DNA of 64,000 nt. Source: Megachile rotundata. Lineage: Eukaryota; Arthropoda; Insecta; Hymenoptera; Megachilidae. The DNA is taken from NCBI RefSeq assembly GCF_050947335.1, contig NW_027474117.1, forward strand, positions 1 through 64,000, in the 5' to 3' direction. Shown here in pieces: positions 16,061 through 32,005 of the stretch; the first letter of the stretch is position 1, and every line of letters begins with the position of its first letter. Under the pieces are notes generated by a model. That model was not told the DNA's origin, did not search any database, and saw only the letters and a program-made list of their open reading frames with translations. A program made the position numbers and the translations under genes.

Positions 16061-16132
16061 CAATCACGGTCACTCAATCACGGTCACACAATCACGGTCA
16101 CACAATCACGGTCACACAATCACGGTCACACA
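16061..16132 (+). repeat. CGG cluster, five copies (A2)
   Basis: First C at 16,067, five steps at 14-bp spacing, preceded by CACGATC octamers as in A1. Confidence 0.95.
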
Positions 16133-17658
16133 ATCACACAATCACACAATCACACAATCACACAATCACACACTCACACAATCACACAGTCACAATCACA
16201 CAATCACAATCACACAATCACAATCACACAGTCACAATCACACAACCACAATCACACAATCACACAATCACACAATCACACAATCACACAATCACACAAT
16301 CACACAATCACACAATCACACAATCACACAATCACACAATCACACAATCACACAATCACACAATCACACAATCACACAATCACACAATCACACAATCACA
16401 CAATCACACAATCACACAACCACACAATCACACAAGCACACAACCACACAATCACACAAGCACACAATCACTCAATCACACAATCACACACTCATACAAT
16501 CACACAGTCACAATCACACAATCACACAATCACCTAATCACACAATCACACAATCACACAACCACACAATCACACAATCACACAATCACACAACCACACA
16601 CTCACACAATCACTCAATCACACAATCACACAATCACACAATCACAATCACACAATCACAATTACACCATCACACAATCACACAATCTCACAATCACACA
16701 ATCACACAATCACACAATCACACAATCACACAATCACACAATCACACAATCACACAATCACACAATCACACAATCACACAATCACACAATCACACAATCA
16801 CACAATCACACAATCACACAATCACACAATCACACAATCACACAATCACACAATCACACAATCACACAATCACACAATCACACAATCACACAATCACACA
16901 ATCACACAATCACACAATCACACAATCACACAATCACACAATCACACAATCACAGAGTCACACAATCACACAGTCACACAATCACACAATCACACAATCA
17001 CAAAATCACACAACCACACAATCACACAGTCACAATCACAATTACACCATCACACAATCACACAATCTCACAATCACACAATCACACAATCACACAATCA
17101 CACAATCACACAATCACACAATCACACAATCGCACAATCACAATTACACAATCACACAATCACACAATCACACAATCACACAATCACATACTCACACAAT
17201 CACACAGACACAATCACACAATCACAATCACACAATCACAATCACACAACCACAATCACACAATCACACAATCACACAATCACACAATCACACAATCACA
17301 CAATCACACAATCACACAATCACACAATCACACAATCACACAATCACACAATCACACAATCACACAATCACACAATCACACAATCACACAACCACACAAT
17401 CACACAACCACACAATCACTCAATCACACAATCACACACTCACACAATCACACAGTCACAATCACACAATCACAATCACACAATCACAATCACACAATCA
17501 CAATCACACAATCACAATCACTCAATCACAATCACACAATCACAATCACACAATCACAATCACACAATCACAATCACACAATCACAATCACAATCACAAT
17601 CACACAATCACAATCACACAATCACAATCACACAATCACAATCACACAATCACAATCA

Positions 17659-18083
17659 CACAATCACACAATCACACAATCACACAATCACACAATCACA
17701 CAATCACACAATCACACAATCACACAATCACACAATCACACAATCACACAATCACACAATCACACAATCACACAATCACACAATCACACAATCACACAAT
17801 CACACAATCACACAATCACACAATCACACAATCACACAATCACACAATCACACAATCACACAATCACACAATCACACAATCACACAATCACACAATCACA
17901 CAATCACACAATCACACAATCACACAATCACACAATCACACAATCACACAATCACACAATCACACAATCACACAATCACACAATCACACAATCACACAAT
18001 CACACAATCACACAATCACACAATCACACAATCACACAATCACACAATCACACAATCACACAATCACACAATCACACAATCAC
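17659..18083 (+). repeat. Octamer array, A2 unit 2
   Basis: About 53 near-perfect octamers, the longest of the four homologous arrays, ending at CAGAGTC (first G at 18,085). Confidence 0.92.
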
Positions 18084-18280
18084 AGAGTCACACAATCACA
18101 CAGTCACACAATCACACAATCACACAATCACAAAATCACACAACCACACAACCACACAATCACACAGTCACAATCACACAATCACACAATCACACAATCA
18201 CACACTCACACAATCACACAATCACACGATCACACAATCACACGATCACACGATCACACAATCACACAATCACGCAATCA

Positions 18281-18324
18281 CAATCACGGTCACTCAATCA
18301 CGGTCACACAATCACGGTCACACA
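18281..18324 (+). repeat. CGG cluster, three copies (A2)
   Basis: First C at 18,287, three steps of 14 bp, followed by ACTAAC with its T at 18,374. Confidence 0.95.
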
Positions 18325-21300
18325 ATCACACAATCACACAATCACACAATCACACAATCACACAATCACACACTAACACAATCACACACTCACACAATCA
18401 CACAGTCACAATCACACAATCACAATCACACAGTCACAATCACACAACCACAATCACACAATCACACAATCACACAATCACACAATCACACAATCACACA
18501 ATCACACAATCACACAATCACACAATCACACAATCACACAATCACACAATCACACAATCACACAATCACACAATCACTCAATCACACAATCACACAATCA
18601 CACAACCACACAATCACACAAGCACACAACCACACAATCACACAAGCACACAATCACTCAATCACACAATCACACACTCATACAATCACACAGTCACAAT
18701 CACACAATCACACAATCACCTAATCACACAATCACACAATCACACAACCACACAATCACACAATCACACAATCACACAACCACACACTCACACAATCACT
18801 CAATCACACAATCACACAATCACACAATCACAATCACACAATCACAATTACACCATCACACAATCACACAATCTTACAATCACACAATCACACAATCACA
18901 CAATCACACAATCACACAATCACACAATCGCACAATCACAATTACACAATCACACAATCACACAATCACACAATCACACAATCACACAATCACACAATCA
19001 CATACTCACACAATCACACAGACACAATCACAATCACACAACCACAATCACACAATCACACAATCACACAATCACACAATCACACAATCACACAATCACA
19101 CAATCACACAATCACACAATCACACAATCACACAATCACACAATCACACAATCACACAATCACACAATCACACAATCACACAATCACACAATCACACAAC
19201 CACACAATCACACAACCACACAATCACTCAATCACACAATCACACACTCACACAATCACACAGTCACAATCACACAATCACAATCACACAATCACAATCA
19301 CACAATCACAATCACTCAATCACAATCACACAATCGCAATCACACAATCACAATCACACAATCACAATCACACAATCACAATCACACAATCACACAATCA
19401 CACAATCACACAATCACACAATCACACAATCACACAATCACACAATCACACAATCACACAATCACACAATCACACAATCACACAATCACACAATCACACA
19501 ATCACAATCACACAATCACAATCACACAATCACAATCACACAATCACAATCACACAATCACACAATCACACAATCACACAATCACACAATCACAATCACA
19601 CAATCACAATCGAACAATCACAATCACACAATCACAATCACACAATCACAATCACACAATCACAATCACACAATCACAATCACACAATCACAATCACACA
19701 ATCACAATCACACAATCACAATCACACAATCACAATCACACAATCACAATCACACAATCACAATCACACAATCACAATCACACAATCACAATCACACAAT
19801 CACAATCACACAATCACAATCACACAATCACAATCACACAATCACAATCACACAATCACAATCACACAATCACAATCACACAATCACAATCACACAGTCA
19901 CAACCACACAGTCACAATCACACAATCACAATCACACAATCACAATCACACAATCACAATCACACAATCACAATCACACAATCACAATCACACAATTACA
20001 ATCACACAATCACAATCACACAATCACAATCACACAATCACAATCACACAGTCACAATCACACAATCACACAATCACACGATCACACAATCACACGATCA
20101 CACAATCACACAATCACACAACCACACAATCACACAAGCACACAATCACTCAATCACACAATCACACACTCATACAATCACACAGTCACAATCACACAAT
20201 CACACAATCACCTAATCACACAATCACACAATCACACAACCACACAATCACACAATCACACAATCACACAATCACACAATCACAATTACACAATCGCACA
20301 ATCACACAATCACACAACCACACAATCACACAAGCACACAATCACTCAATCACACAATCACACACTCATACAATCACACACTCATACAATCACACAGTCA
20401 CAATCACACAATCACACAATCACCTAATCACACAATCACACAATCACACAACCACACAATCACACAATCACACAATCACAATCACACAATCACAATCACA
20501 CAATCACAATCACACAACCACAATCACACAATCACAATCACACAATCACAATCACACAATCACAATCACACAATCACACAATCACACAATCACACAATCA
20601 CACAATCACACAATCACACAATCACACAATCACACAATCATACAATCACACAATCATACAATCACACAATCACACAATCACACAATCACACAATCACACA
20701 ATCACACAATCACACAATCACACAATCACACAACCACACAATCACACAAGCACACAATCACTCAATCACACAATCACACACTCATACAATCACACAGTCA
20801 CAATCACACAATCACACAATCACCTAATCACACAATCACACAATCACACAACCACACAATCACACAATCACACAATCACACAACCACACACTCACACAAT
20901 CACTCAATCACACAATCACACAATCACACAATCACAATCACACAATCACAATTACACCATCACACAATCACACAATCTCACAATCACACAATCACACAAT
21001 CACACAATCACACAATCACACAATCACACAATCACACAATCGCACAATCACAATTACACAATCACACAATCACACAATCACACAATCACATACTCACACA
21101 ATCACACAGACACAATCACAATCACACAACCACAATCATACAATCACACAATCACACAATCACACAATCACACAATCACACAATCACACAATCACACAAT
21201 CACACAATCACACAATCACACAATCATACAATCACACAATCACACAACCACACAATCACACAACCACACAATCACTCAATCACACAATCACACACTCACA

Positions 21301-21990
21301 CAATCACACAGTCACAATCACACAATCACAATCACACAATCACAATCACACAATCACAATCACACAATCACAATCACACAATCACAATCACACAATCACA
21401 ATCACACAATCACAATCACACAATCACAATCACACAATCACAATCACAATCACACAATCACAATCACACAATCACAATCACACAATCACAATCACAATCA
21501 CACAATCACAATCACACAATCACAATCACACAATCACAATCACACAATCACACAATCACACAATCACACAATCACACAATCACACAATCACACAATCACA
21601 CAATCACACAATCACACAATCACACAATCACACAATCACACAATCACACAATCACACAACCACACAATCACACAATCACACAATCACACAATCACACAAT
21701 CACACAATCACACAATCACACAATCACACAATCACACAATCACACAATCACACAATCACACAATCACACAATCACACAATCACACAATCACACAACCACA
21801 CAATCACACAAGCACACAATCACTCAATCACACAATCACACACTCATACAATCACACACTCATACAATCACACAGTCACAATTACACAATCACACAATCA
21901 CCTAATCACACAATCACACAATCACACAACCACACAATCACACAATCACACAATCACACAACCACACACTCACACAATCACACAATCACA

Positions 21991-22060
21991 CAGTAGACAC
22001 AATCACAATCACACATTCACAATTACACAATCGCACAATCACACAATCGCACAATCACAC
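21991..22060 (+). repeat. CAGTAGAC landmark block (C2)
   Basis: The string CAGTAGACACAATC followed by ACATTCAC and ATTACAC-ATCGCAC pairs. TAGAC and ACATTC are seen only here and at 49,154, exactly +27,163. Phase also shifts here relative to the surrounding octamers. Confidence 0.9.
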
Positions 22061-22263
22061 AATCACACAATCACAGAGTCACACAATCACACAGTCACAC
22101 AATCACACAATCACACAATCACAAAATCACACAACCACACAATCACACAGTCACAATCACACAATCACACAATCACACAATCACACGCTCACACAATCAC
22201 ACAATCACACGATCACACAATCACACGATCACACGATCACACAATCACACAATCACGCAATCA

Positions 22264-22321
22264 CAATCACGGTCACTCAATCACGGTCACACAATCACGG
22301 TCACACAATCACGGTCACACA
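22264..22321 (+). repeat. CGG cluster, four copies (C2)
   Basis: First C at 22,270, four steps at 14 bp. The four-copy state is the signature of C blocks, against five and three in A. The upstream octamer ACGCTC (G at 22,187) is ACACTC in C4. Confidence 0.95.
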
Positions 22322-25300
22322 ATCACACAATCACACAATCACACAATCACACAATCACACAATCACACACTCACACAATCACACAGTCACAATCACACAA
22401 TCACAATCACACAATCACAATCACACAGTCACAATCACACAACCACAATCACACAATCACACAATCACACAATCACACAATCACACAATCACACAATCAC
22501 ACAATCACACAATCACACAATCACACAATCACACAATCACACAAACACACAATCACACAATCACACAATCACACAATCACACAATCACACAACCACACAA
22601 GCACACAATCACTCAATCACACAATCACACACTCATACAATCACACAGTCACAATCACACAATCACACAATCACCTAATCACACAATCACACAATCACAC
22701 AACCACACAATCACACAATCACACAATCACACAACCACACACTCACACAATCACTCAATCACACAATCACACAATCACACAATCACAATCACACAATCAC
22801 AATCACACAATCACAATCACACAATCACAATCACACAATCACAATCACACAATCACAATCACACAATCACAATCACACAATCACAATCACACAGTCACAA
22901 CCACACAGTCACAATCACACAATCACAATCACACAATCACAATCACACAATCACAATCACACAATCACAATCACACAATCACAATCACACAATCACAATC
23001 ACACAATTACAATCACACAATCACAATCACACAATCACAATCACACAATCACAATCACACAGTCACAATCACACAATCACACAATCACACGATCACACAA
23101 TCACACGATCACACGATCACACGATCACACAATCACACAATCACAATCACACAATCACACAATCACACAATCACACAATCACACAATCACACAATCACAC
23201 AATCACAATTACACAATCGCACAATCCCACAATCGCACAATCGCACAATCACACAATCACACAATCACACAATCACACAATCACACAATCACACAATCAC
23301 ACAATCACACAATCACACAACCACACAATCACACAAGCACACAATCACTCAATCACACAATCACACACTCATACAATCACACACTCATACAATCACACAG
23401 TCACAATCACACAATCACACAATCACCTAATCACACAATCACACAATCACACAACCACACAATCACACAATCACACAATCACACAACCACACACTCACAC
23501 AATCACTCAATCACACAATCACACAATCACACAATCACAATCACACAATCACAATTACACCATCACACAATCACACAATCTCACAATCACACAATCACAC
23601 AATCACACAATCACACAATCACACAATCACACAATCACACAATCGCACAATCACAATTACACAATCACACAATCACACAATCACACAATCACACAATCAC
23701 ACAATCACACAATCACACAATCACACAATCACTCAATCACACAATCACACACTCATACAATCACACAGTCACAATCACACAATCACACAATCACCTAATC
23801 ACACAATCACACAATCACACAACCACACAATCACACAATCACACAAACACACACTCACACAATCACACAACCACACACTCACACAATCACTCAATCACAC
23901 AATCACACAATCACAATCACACAATCACAATTACACCATCACACAATCACACAATCTCACAATCACACAATCACACAATCACACAATCACACAATCACAC
24001 AATCACACAATCGCACAATCACAATTACACAATCACACAATCACACAATCACACAATCACATACTCACACAATCACACAGACACAATCACAATCACACAA
24101 CCACAATCACACAATCACACAATCACACAATCACACAATCACACAATCACACAATCACACAATCACACAATCACTCAATCACACAATCACACACTCATAC
24201 AATCACACAGTCACAATCACACAATCACACAATCACCTAATCACACAATCACACAATCACACAACCACACAATCACACAATCACACAACCACACACTCAC
24301 ACAATCACACAACCACACACTCACACAATCACTCAATCACACAATCACACAATCACACAATCACAATCACCCAATCACAATTACACCATCACACAATCAC
24401 ACAATCTCACAATCACACAATCACACAATCACACAATCACACAATCACACAATCACACAATCGCACAATCACAATTACACAATCACACAATCACACAATC
24501 ACACAATCACATACTCACACAATCACACAGACACAATCACAATCACACAACCACAATCACACAATTACACAATCACACAATCACACAATCACACAATCAC
24601 ACAATCACACAATCACACAATCACACAATCACACAATCACACAATCACACAATCACACAATCACACAATCACACAATCACACAATCACACAATCACACAA
24701 TCACACAATCACACAATCACACAACCACACAATCACTCAATCACACAATCACACACTCACACAATCACACAGTCACAATCACACAATCACAATCACACAA
24801 TCACAATCACACAATCACAATCACACAATCACAATCACACAATCACAATCACACAATCACAATCACACAATCACAATCACACAATCACAATCACACAATC
24901 ACAATCACACAATCACAATCACACAATCACAATCACACAATTACAATCACACAATCACAATCACACAATCACAATCACACAATCACAATCACACAATCAC
25001 AATCACACAATCACAATCACACAATCACAATCACACAATCACAATCACACAATCACAATCACACAATCACAATCACACAATCACAATCACAATCACACAA
25101 TCACAATCACACAATCACAATCACACAATCACAATCACACAATCACAATCACACAATCACACAATCACACAATCACACAATCACACAATCACACAATCAC
25201 ACAATCACACAATCACACAATCATACAATCACACAATCATACAATCACACAATCACACAATCACACAATCACACAATCACACAATCACACAATCACACAA

Positions 25301-27069
25301 TCACACAATCACACAACCACACAATCACACAAGCACACAATCACTCAATCACACAATCACACACTCATACAATCACACAGTCACAATCACACAATCACAC
25401 AATCACCTAATCACACAATCACACAATCACACAACCACACAATCACACAATCACACAATCACACAACCACACACTCACACAATCACTCAATCACACAATC
25501 ACACAATCACACAATCACAATCACACAATCACAATTACACCATCACACAATCACACAATCTCACAATCACACAATCACACAATCACACAATCACACAATC
25601 ACACAATCACACAATCGCACAATCACAATTACACAATCACACAATCACACAATCACACAATCACACAATCACACAATCACATACTCACACAATCACACAG
25701 ACACAATCACAATCACACAACCACAATCACACAATCACACAATCACACAATCACACAATCACACAATCACACAATCACACAATCACACACTCACACAATC
25801 ACACAGTCACAATCACACAATCACACAATCACACAATCACACAATCACCTAATCACACAATCACACAATCACACAACCACACAACCACACAATCACACAA
25901 GCACACAATCAGTCAATCAGACAATCACACACTCACACAATCACACAATCACACAATCACACAATCACACAATCACACAATCACACAATCACACAATCAC
26001 ACAATCACACAATCACACAATCACAAAACCACACAATCACACAACCACACAATCACTCAATCACACAATCACACACTCACACAATCACACAGTCACAATC
26101 ACACAATCACAATCACACAATCACAATCACACAATCACAATCACACAATCACAATCACTCAATCACAATCACACAATCACAATCACACAATCACAATCAC
26201 ACAATCACAATCACACAATCACAATCACACAATCACAATCACAATCACACAATCACAATCACACAATCACAATCACACAATCACAATCACACAATCACAC
26301 AATCACACAATCACACAATCACACAATCACACAATCACACAATCACACAATCACACAATCACACAATCACACAATCACACAATCACACAATCACACAATC
26401 ACACAATCACACAATCACACAATCACACAATCACACAATCACACAATCACACAATCACACAATCACACAATCACACAATCACACAATCACACAATCACAC
26501 AATCACACAATCACACAATCACACAATCACACAATCACACAATCACACAATCACACAATCACACAAGCACACAATCACACAATCACACAATCACACAATC
26601 ACACAATCACACAATCACACAATCACACAATCACAGAGTCACACAATCACACAGTCACACAATCACACAATCACACAATCACACAATCACACACTCACAC
26701 AATCACACAATCACACGATCACACAATCACACAATCACACAATCACACAATCGCACAATCACAATTACACAATCACACAATCACACAATCACACAATCAC
26801 ACAATCACATACTCACACAATCACACAGACACAATCACACAATCACAATCACACAATCACAATCACACAACCACAATCACACAATCACACAATCACACAA
26901 TCACACAATCACAGAATCACAAAATCACACAACCACACAACCACACAATCACACAGTCACAATCACACAATCACACAATCACACAATCACACACTCACAC
27001 AATCACACAATCACACGATCACACAATCACACGATCACACGATCACACAATCACACAATCACGCAATCA

Positions 27070-27141
27070 CAATCACGGTCACTCAATCACGGTCACACAA
27101 TCACGGTCACACAATCACGGTCACACAATCACGGTCACACA
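27070..27141 (+). repeat. CGG cluster, five copies (A3)
   Basis: First C at 27,076, five 14-bp steps, at +23,665 from the cluster in A1. Confidence 0.95.
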
Positions 27142-29249
27142 ATCACACAATCACACAATCACACAATCACACAATCACACACTCACACAATCACACAGTC
27201 ACAATCACACAATCACAATCACACAATCACAATCACACAGTCACAATCACACAACCACAATCACACAATCACACAATCACACAATCACACAATCACACAA
27301 TCACACAATCACACAATCACACAATCACACAATCACACAATCACACAATCACACAATCACACAATCACACAATCACACAATCACACAATCACACAATCAC
27401 ACAATCACACAATCACACAATCACACAATCACACAATCACACAATCACACAATCACACAACCACACAATCACACAAGCACACAACCACACAATCACACAA
27501 GCACACAATCACTCAATCACACAATCACACACTCATACAATCACACAGTCACAATCACACAATCACACAATCACCTAATCACACAATCACACAATCACAC
27601 AACCACACAATCACACAATCACACAATCACACAACCACACACTCACACAATCACTCAATCACACAATCACACAATCACACAATCACAATCACACAATCAC
27701 AATTACACCATCACACAATCACACAATCTCACAATCACACAATCACACAATCACACAATCACACAATCACACAATCACACAATCACACAATCACACAATC
27801 ACACAATCACACAATCACACAATCACACAATCACACAATCACACAATCACACAATCACACAATCACACAATCACACAATCACACAATCACACAATCACAC
27901 AATCACACAATCACACAATCACACAATCACACAATCACACAATCACACAATCACACAATCACACAATCACACAATCACAGAGTCACACAATCACACAGTC
28001 ACACAATCACACAATCACACAATCACAAAATCACACAACCACACAATCACACAGTCACAATCACAATTACACCATCACACAATCACACAATCTCACAATC
28101 ACACAATCACACAATCACACAATCACACAATCACACAATCACACAATCACACAATCGCACAATCACAATTACACAATCACACAATCACACAATCACACAA
28201 TCACACAATCACATACTCACACAATCACACAGACACAATCACACAATCACAATCACACAATCACAATCACACAACCACAATCACACAATCACACAATCAC
28301 ACAATCACACAATCACACAATCACACAATCACACAATCACACAATCACACAATCACACAATCACACAATCACACAATCACACAATCACACAATCACACAA
28401 TCACACAACCACACAATCACACAACCACACAATCACTCAATCACACAATCACACACTCACACAATCACACAGTCACAATCACACAATCACAATCACACAA
28501 TCACAATCACACAATCACAATCACACAATCACAATCACTCAATCACAATCACACAATCACAATCACACAATCACAATCACACAATCACAATCACACAATC
28601 ACAATCACAATCACAATCACACAATCACAATCACACAATCACAATCACACAATCACAATCACACAATCACAATCACACAATCACACAATCACACAATCAC
28701 ACAATCACACAATCACACAATCACACAATCACACAATCACACAATCACACAATCACACAATCACACAATCACACAATCACACAATCACACAATCACACAA
28801 TCACACAATCACACAATCACACAATCACACAATCACACAATCACACAATCACACAATCACACAATCACACAATCACACAATCACACAATCACACAATCAC
28901 ACAATCACACAATCACACAATCACACAATCACACAATCACACAATCACACAATCACACAATCACACAATCACACAATCACACAATCACACAATCACACAA
29001 TCACACAATCACACAATCACACAATCACACAATCACACAATCACACAATCACAGAGTCACACAATCACACAGTCACACAATCACACAATCACACAATCAC
29101 AAAATCACACAACCACACAACCACACAATCACACAGTCACAATCACACAATCACACAATCACACAATCACACACTCACACAATCACACAATCACACGATC
29201 ACACAATCACACGATCACACGATCACACAATCACACAATCACGCAATCA

Positions 29250-29293
29250 CAATCACGGTCACTCAATCACGGTCACACAATCACGGTCACACA
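29250..29293 (+). repeat. CGG cluster, three copies (A3)
   Basis: First C at 29,256, three 14-bp steps, at +23,657 from A1. ACTAAC follows (T at 29,343). Confidence 0.95.
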
Positions 29294-32005
29294 ATCACAC
29301 AATCACACAATCACACAATCACACAATCACACAATCACACACTAACACAATCACACACTCACACAATCACACAGTCACAATCACACAATCACAATCACAC
29401 AGTCACAATCACACAACCACAATCACACAATCACACAATCACACAATCACACAATCACACAATCACACAATCACACAATCACACAATCACACAATCACAC
29501 AATCACACAATCACACAATCACACAATCACACAATCACACAATCACTCAATCACACAATCACACAATCACACAACCACACAATCACACAAGCACACAACC
29601 ACACAATCACACAAGCACACAATCACTCAATCACACAATCACACACTCATACAATCACACAGTCACAATCACACAATCACACAATCACCTAATCACACAA
29701 TCACACAATCACACAACCACACAATCACACAATCACACAATCACACAACCACACACTCACACAATCACTCAATCACACAATCACACAATCACACAATCAC
29801 AATCACACAATCACAATTACACCATCACACAATCACACAATCTTACAATCACACAATCACACAATCACACAATCACACAATCACACAATCACACAATCGC
29901 ACAATCACAATTACACAATCACACAATCACACAATCACACAATCACACAATCACACAATCACACAATCACATACTCACACAATCACACAGACACAATCAC
30001 AATCACACAACCACAATCACACAATCACACAATCACACAATCACACAATCACACAATCACACAATCACACAATCACACAATCACACAATCACACAATCAC
30101 ACAATCACACAATCACACAATCACACAATCACACAATCACACAATCACACAATCACACAATCACACAACCACACAATCACACAACCACACAATCACTCAA
30201 TCACACAATCACACACTCACACAATCACACAGTCACAATCACACAATCACAATCACACAATCACAATCACACAATCACAATCACTCAATCACAATCACAC
30301 AATCGCAATCACACAATCACAATCACACAATCACAATCACACAATCACAATCACACAATCACACAATCACACAATCACACAATCACACAATCACACAATC
30401 ACACAATCACACAATCACACAATCACACAATCACACAATCACACAATCACACAATCACACAATCACACAATCACAATCACACAATCACAATCACACAATC
30501 ACAATCACACAATCACAATCACACAATCACACAATCACACAATCACACAATCACACAATCACAATCACACAATCACAATCGAACAATCACAATCACACAA
30601 TCACAATCACACAATCACAATCACACAATCACAATCACACAATCACAATCACACAATCACAATCACACAATCACAATCACACAATCACAATCACACAATC
30701 ACAATCACACAATCACAATCACACAATCACAATCACACAATCACAATCACACAATCACAATCACACAATCACAATCACACAATCACAATCACACAATCAC
30801 AATCACACAATCACAATCACACAATCACAATCACACAATCACAATCACACAATCACAATCACACAGTCACAACCACACAGTCACAATCACACAATCACAA
30901 TCACACAATCACAATCACACAATCACAATCACACAATCACAATCACACAATCACAATCACACAATTACAATCACACAATCACAATCACACAATCACAATC
31001 ACACAATCACAATCACACAGTCACAATCACACAATCACACAATCACACGATCACACAATCACACGATCACACAATCACACAATCACACAACCACACAATC
31101 ACACAAGCACACAATCACTCAATCACACAATCACACACTCATACAATCACACAGTCACAATCACACAATCACACAATCACCTAATCACACAATCACACAA
31201 TCACACAACCACACAATCACACAATCACACAATCACACAATCACACAATCACAATTACACAATCGCACAATCACACAATCACACAACCACACAATCACAC
31301 AAGCACACAATCACTCAATCACACAATCACACACTCATACAATCACACACTCATACAATCACACAGTCACAATCACACAATCACACAATCACCTAATCAC
31401 ACAATCACACAATCACACAACCACACAATCACACAATCACACAATCACAATCACACAATCACAATCACACAATCACAATCACACAACCACAATCACACAA
31501 TCACAATCACACAATCACAATCACACAATCACAATCACACAATCACACAATCACACAATCACACAATCACACAATCACACAATCACACAATCACACAATC
31601 ACACAATCATACAATCACACAATCATACAATCACACAATCACACAATCACACAATCACACAATCACACAATCACACAATCACACAATCACACAATCACAC
31701 AACCACACAATCACACAAGCACACAATCACTCAATCACACAATCACACACTCATACAATCACACAGTCACAATCACACAATCACACAATCACCTAATCAC
31801 ACAATCACACAATCACACAACCACACAATCACACAATCACACAATCACACAACCACACACTCACACAATCACTCAATCACACAATCACACAATCACACAA
31901 TCACAATCACCCAATCACAATTACACCATCACACAATCACACAATCTCACAATCACACAATCACACAATCACACAATCACACAATCACACAATCACACAA
32001 TCACA

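Larger units (their letters stand above)
13414..21040 (+). repeat. Block A2
   Basis: Same three internal units as A1. The five- and three-copy CGG clusters lie 2,220 bp apart, against 2,188 in A1, a difference of four octamers. The first 14-bp array (13,810-14,163) lies 424 bp before the ATACAATC pair when measured from CAGTC, two 14-mers shorter than in A1 and A3 and equal to A4. Confidence 0.87.
13414..24370 (+). repeat. Half-unit 2 (block A2 + block C2), 10,957 bp
   Basis: Opens with ACCCAATC (CCAATC at 13,414). A2 carries the same landmark series as A1: ATCAGTCAATCAG near 14,914, CGG clusters at 16,067 and 18,287, ACTAAC at 18,374, ATCTTAC at 18,873 and ATCGAAC at 19,612. After about 21,040 it follows a different path (C2) from B1. 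From 18,287 to about 22,800 every landmark checked reappears exactly 27,163 bp downstream. Inside, T at 15,611 (TCACAG) is read as A, a mark private to this copy. Confidence 0.9.
21041..24370 (+). repeat. Block C2
   Basis: Contains two T-bearing octamers ATACAATC (T at 21,139 and 21,227), the unique CAGTAGAC block (21,991), paired GCACAATC octamers, a four-copy CGG cluster (22,270), and a 14-bp array at 22,781-23,060 with CAGTC-ACAACC-CAGTC near 22,891. It then has CACGATC runs, ATCCCAC flanked by ATCGCAC near 23,226, and finally the lead-in run ending at 24,370. Compared with C4 it departs at about 22,803, where C4 instead has ATTACACC and octamers before the next 14-bp array. Confidence 0.85.
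24371..32005 (+). repeat. Block A3
   Basis: Landmark-for-landmark copy of A1. The five- and three-copy CGG clusters are 2,180 bp apart, one octamer less than in A1. The distance from CAGTC (24,772) to the ATACAATC pair (25,224) is 452 bp, identical to A1. Arrays: 14-bp at 24,775-25,150, 26,095-26,296, 28,475-28,674, 30,235-30,355, 30,470-30,527 and 30,560-31,025; octamer at 26,297-26,633, 27,735-27,978 and 28,675-29,051. Confidence 0.87.
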
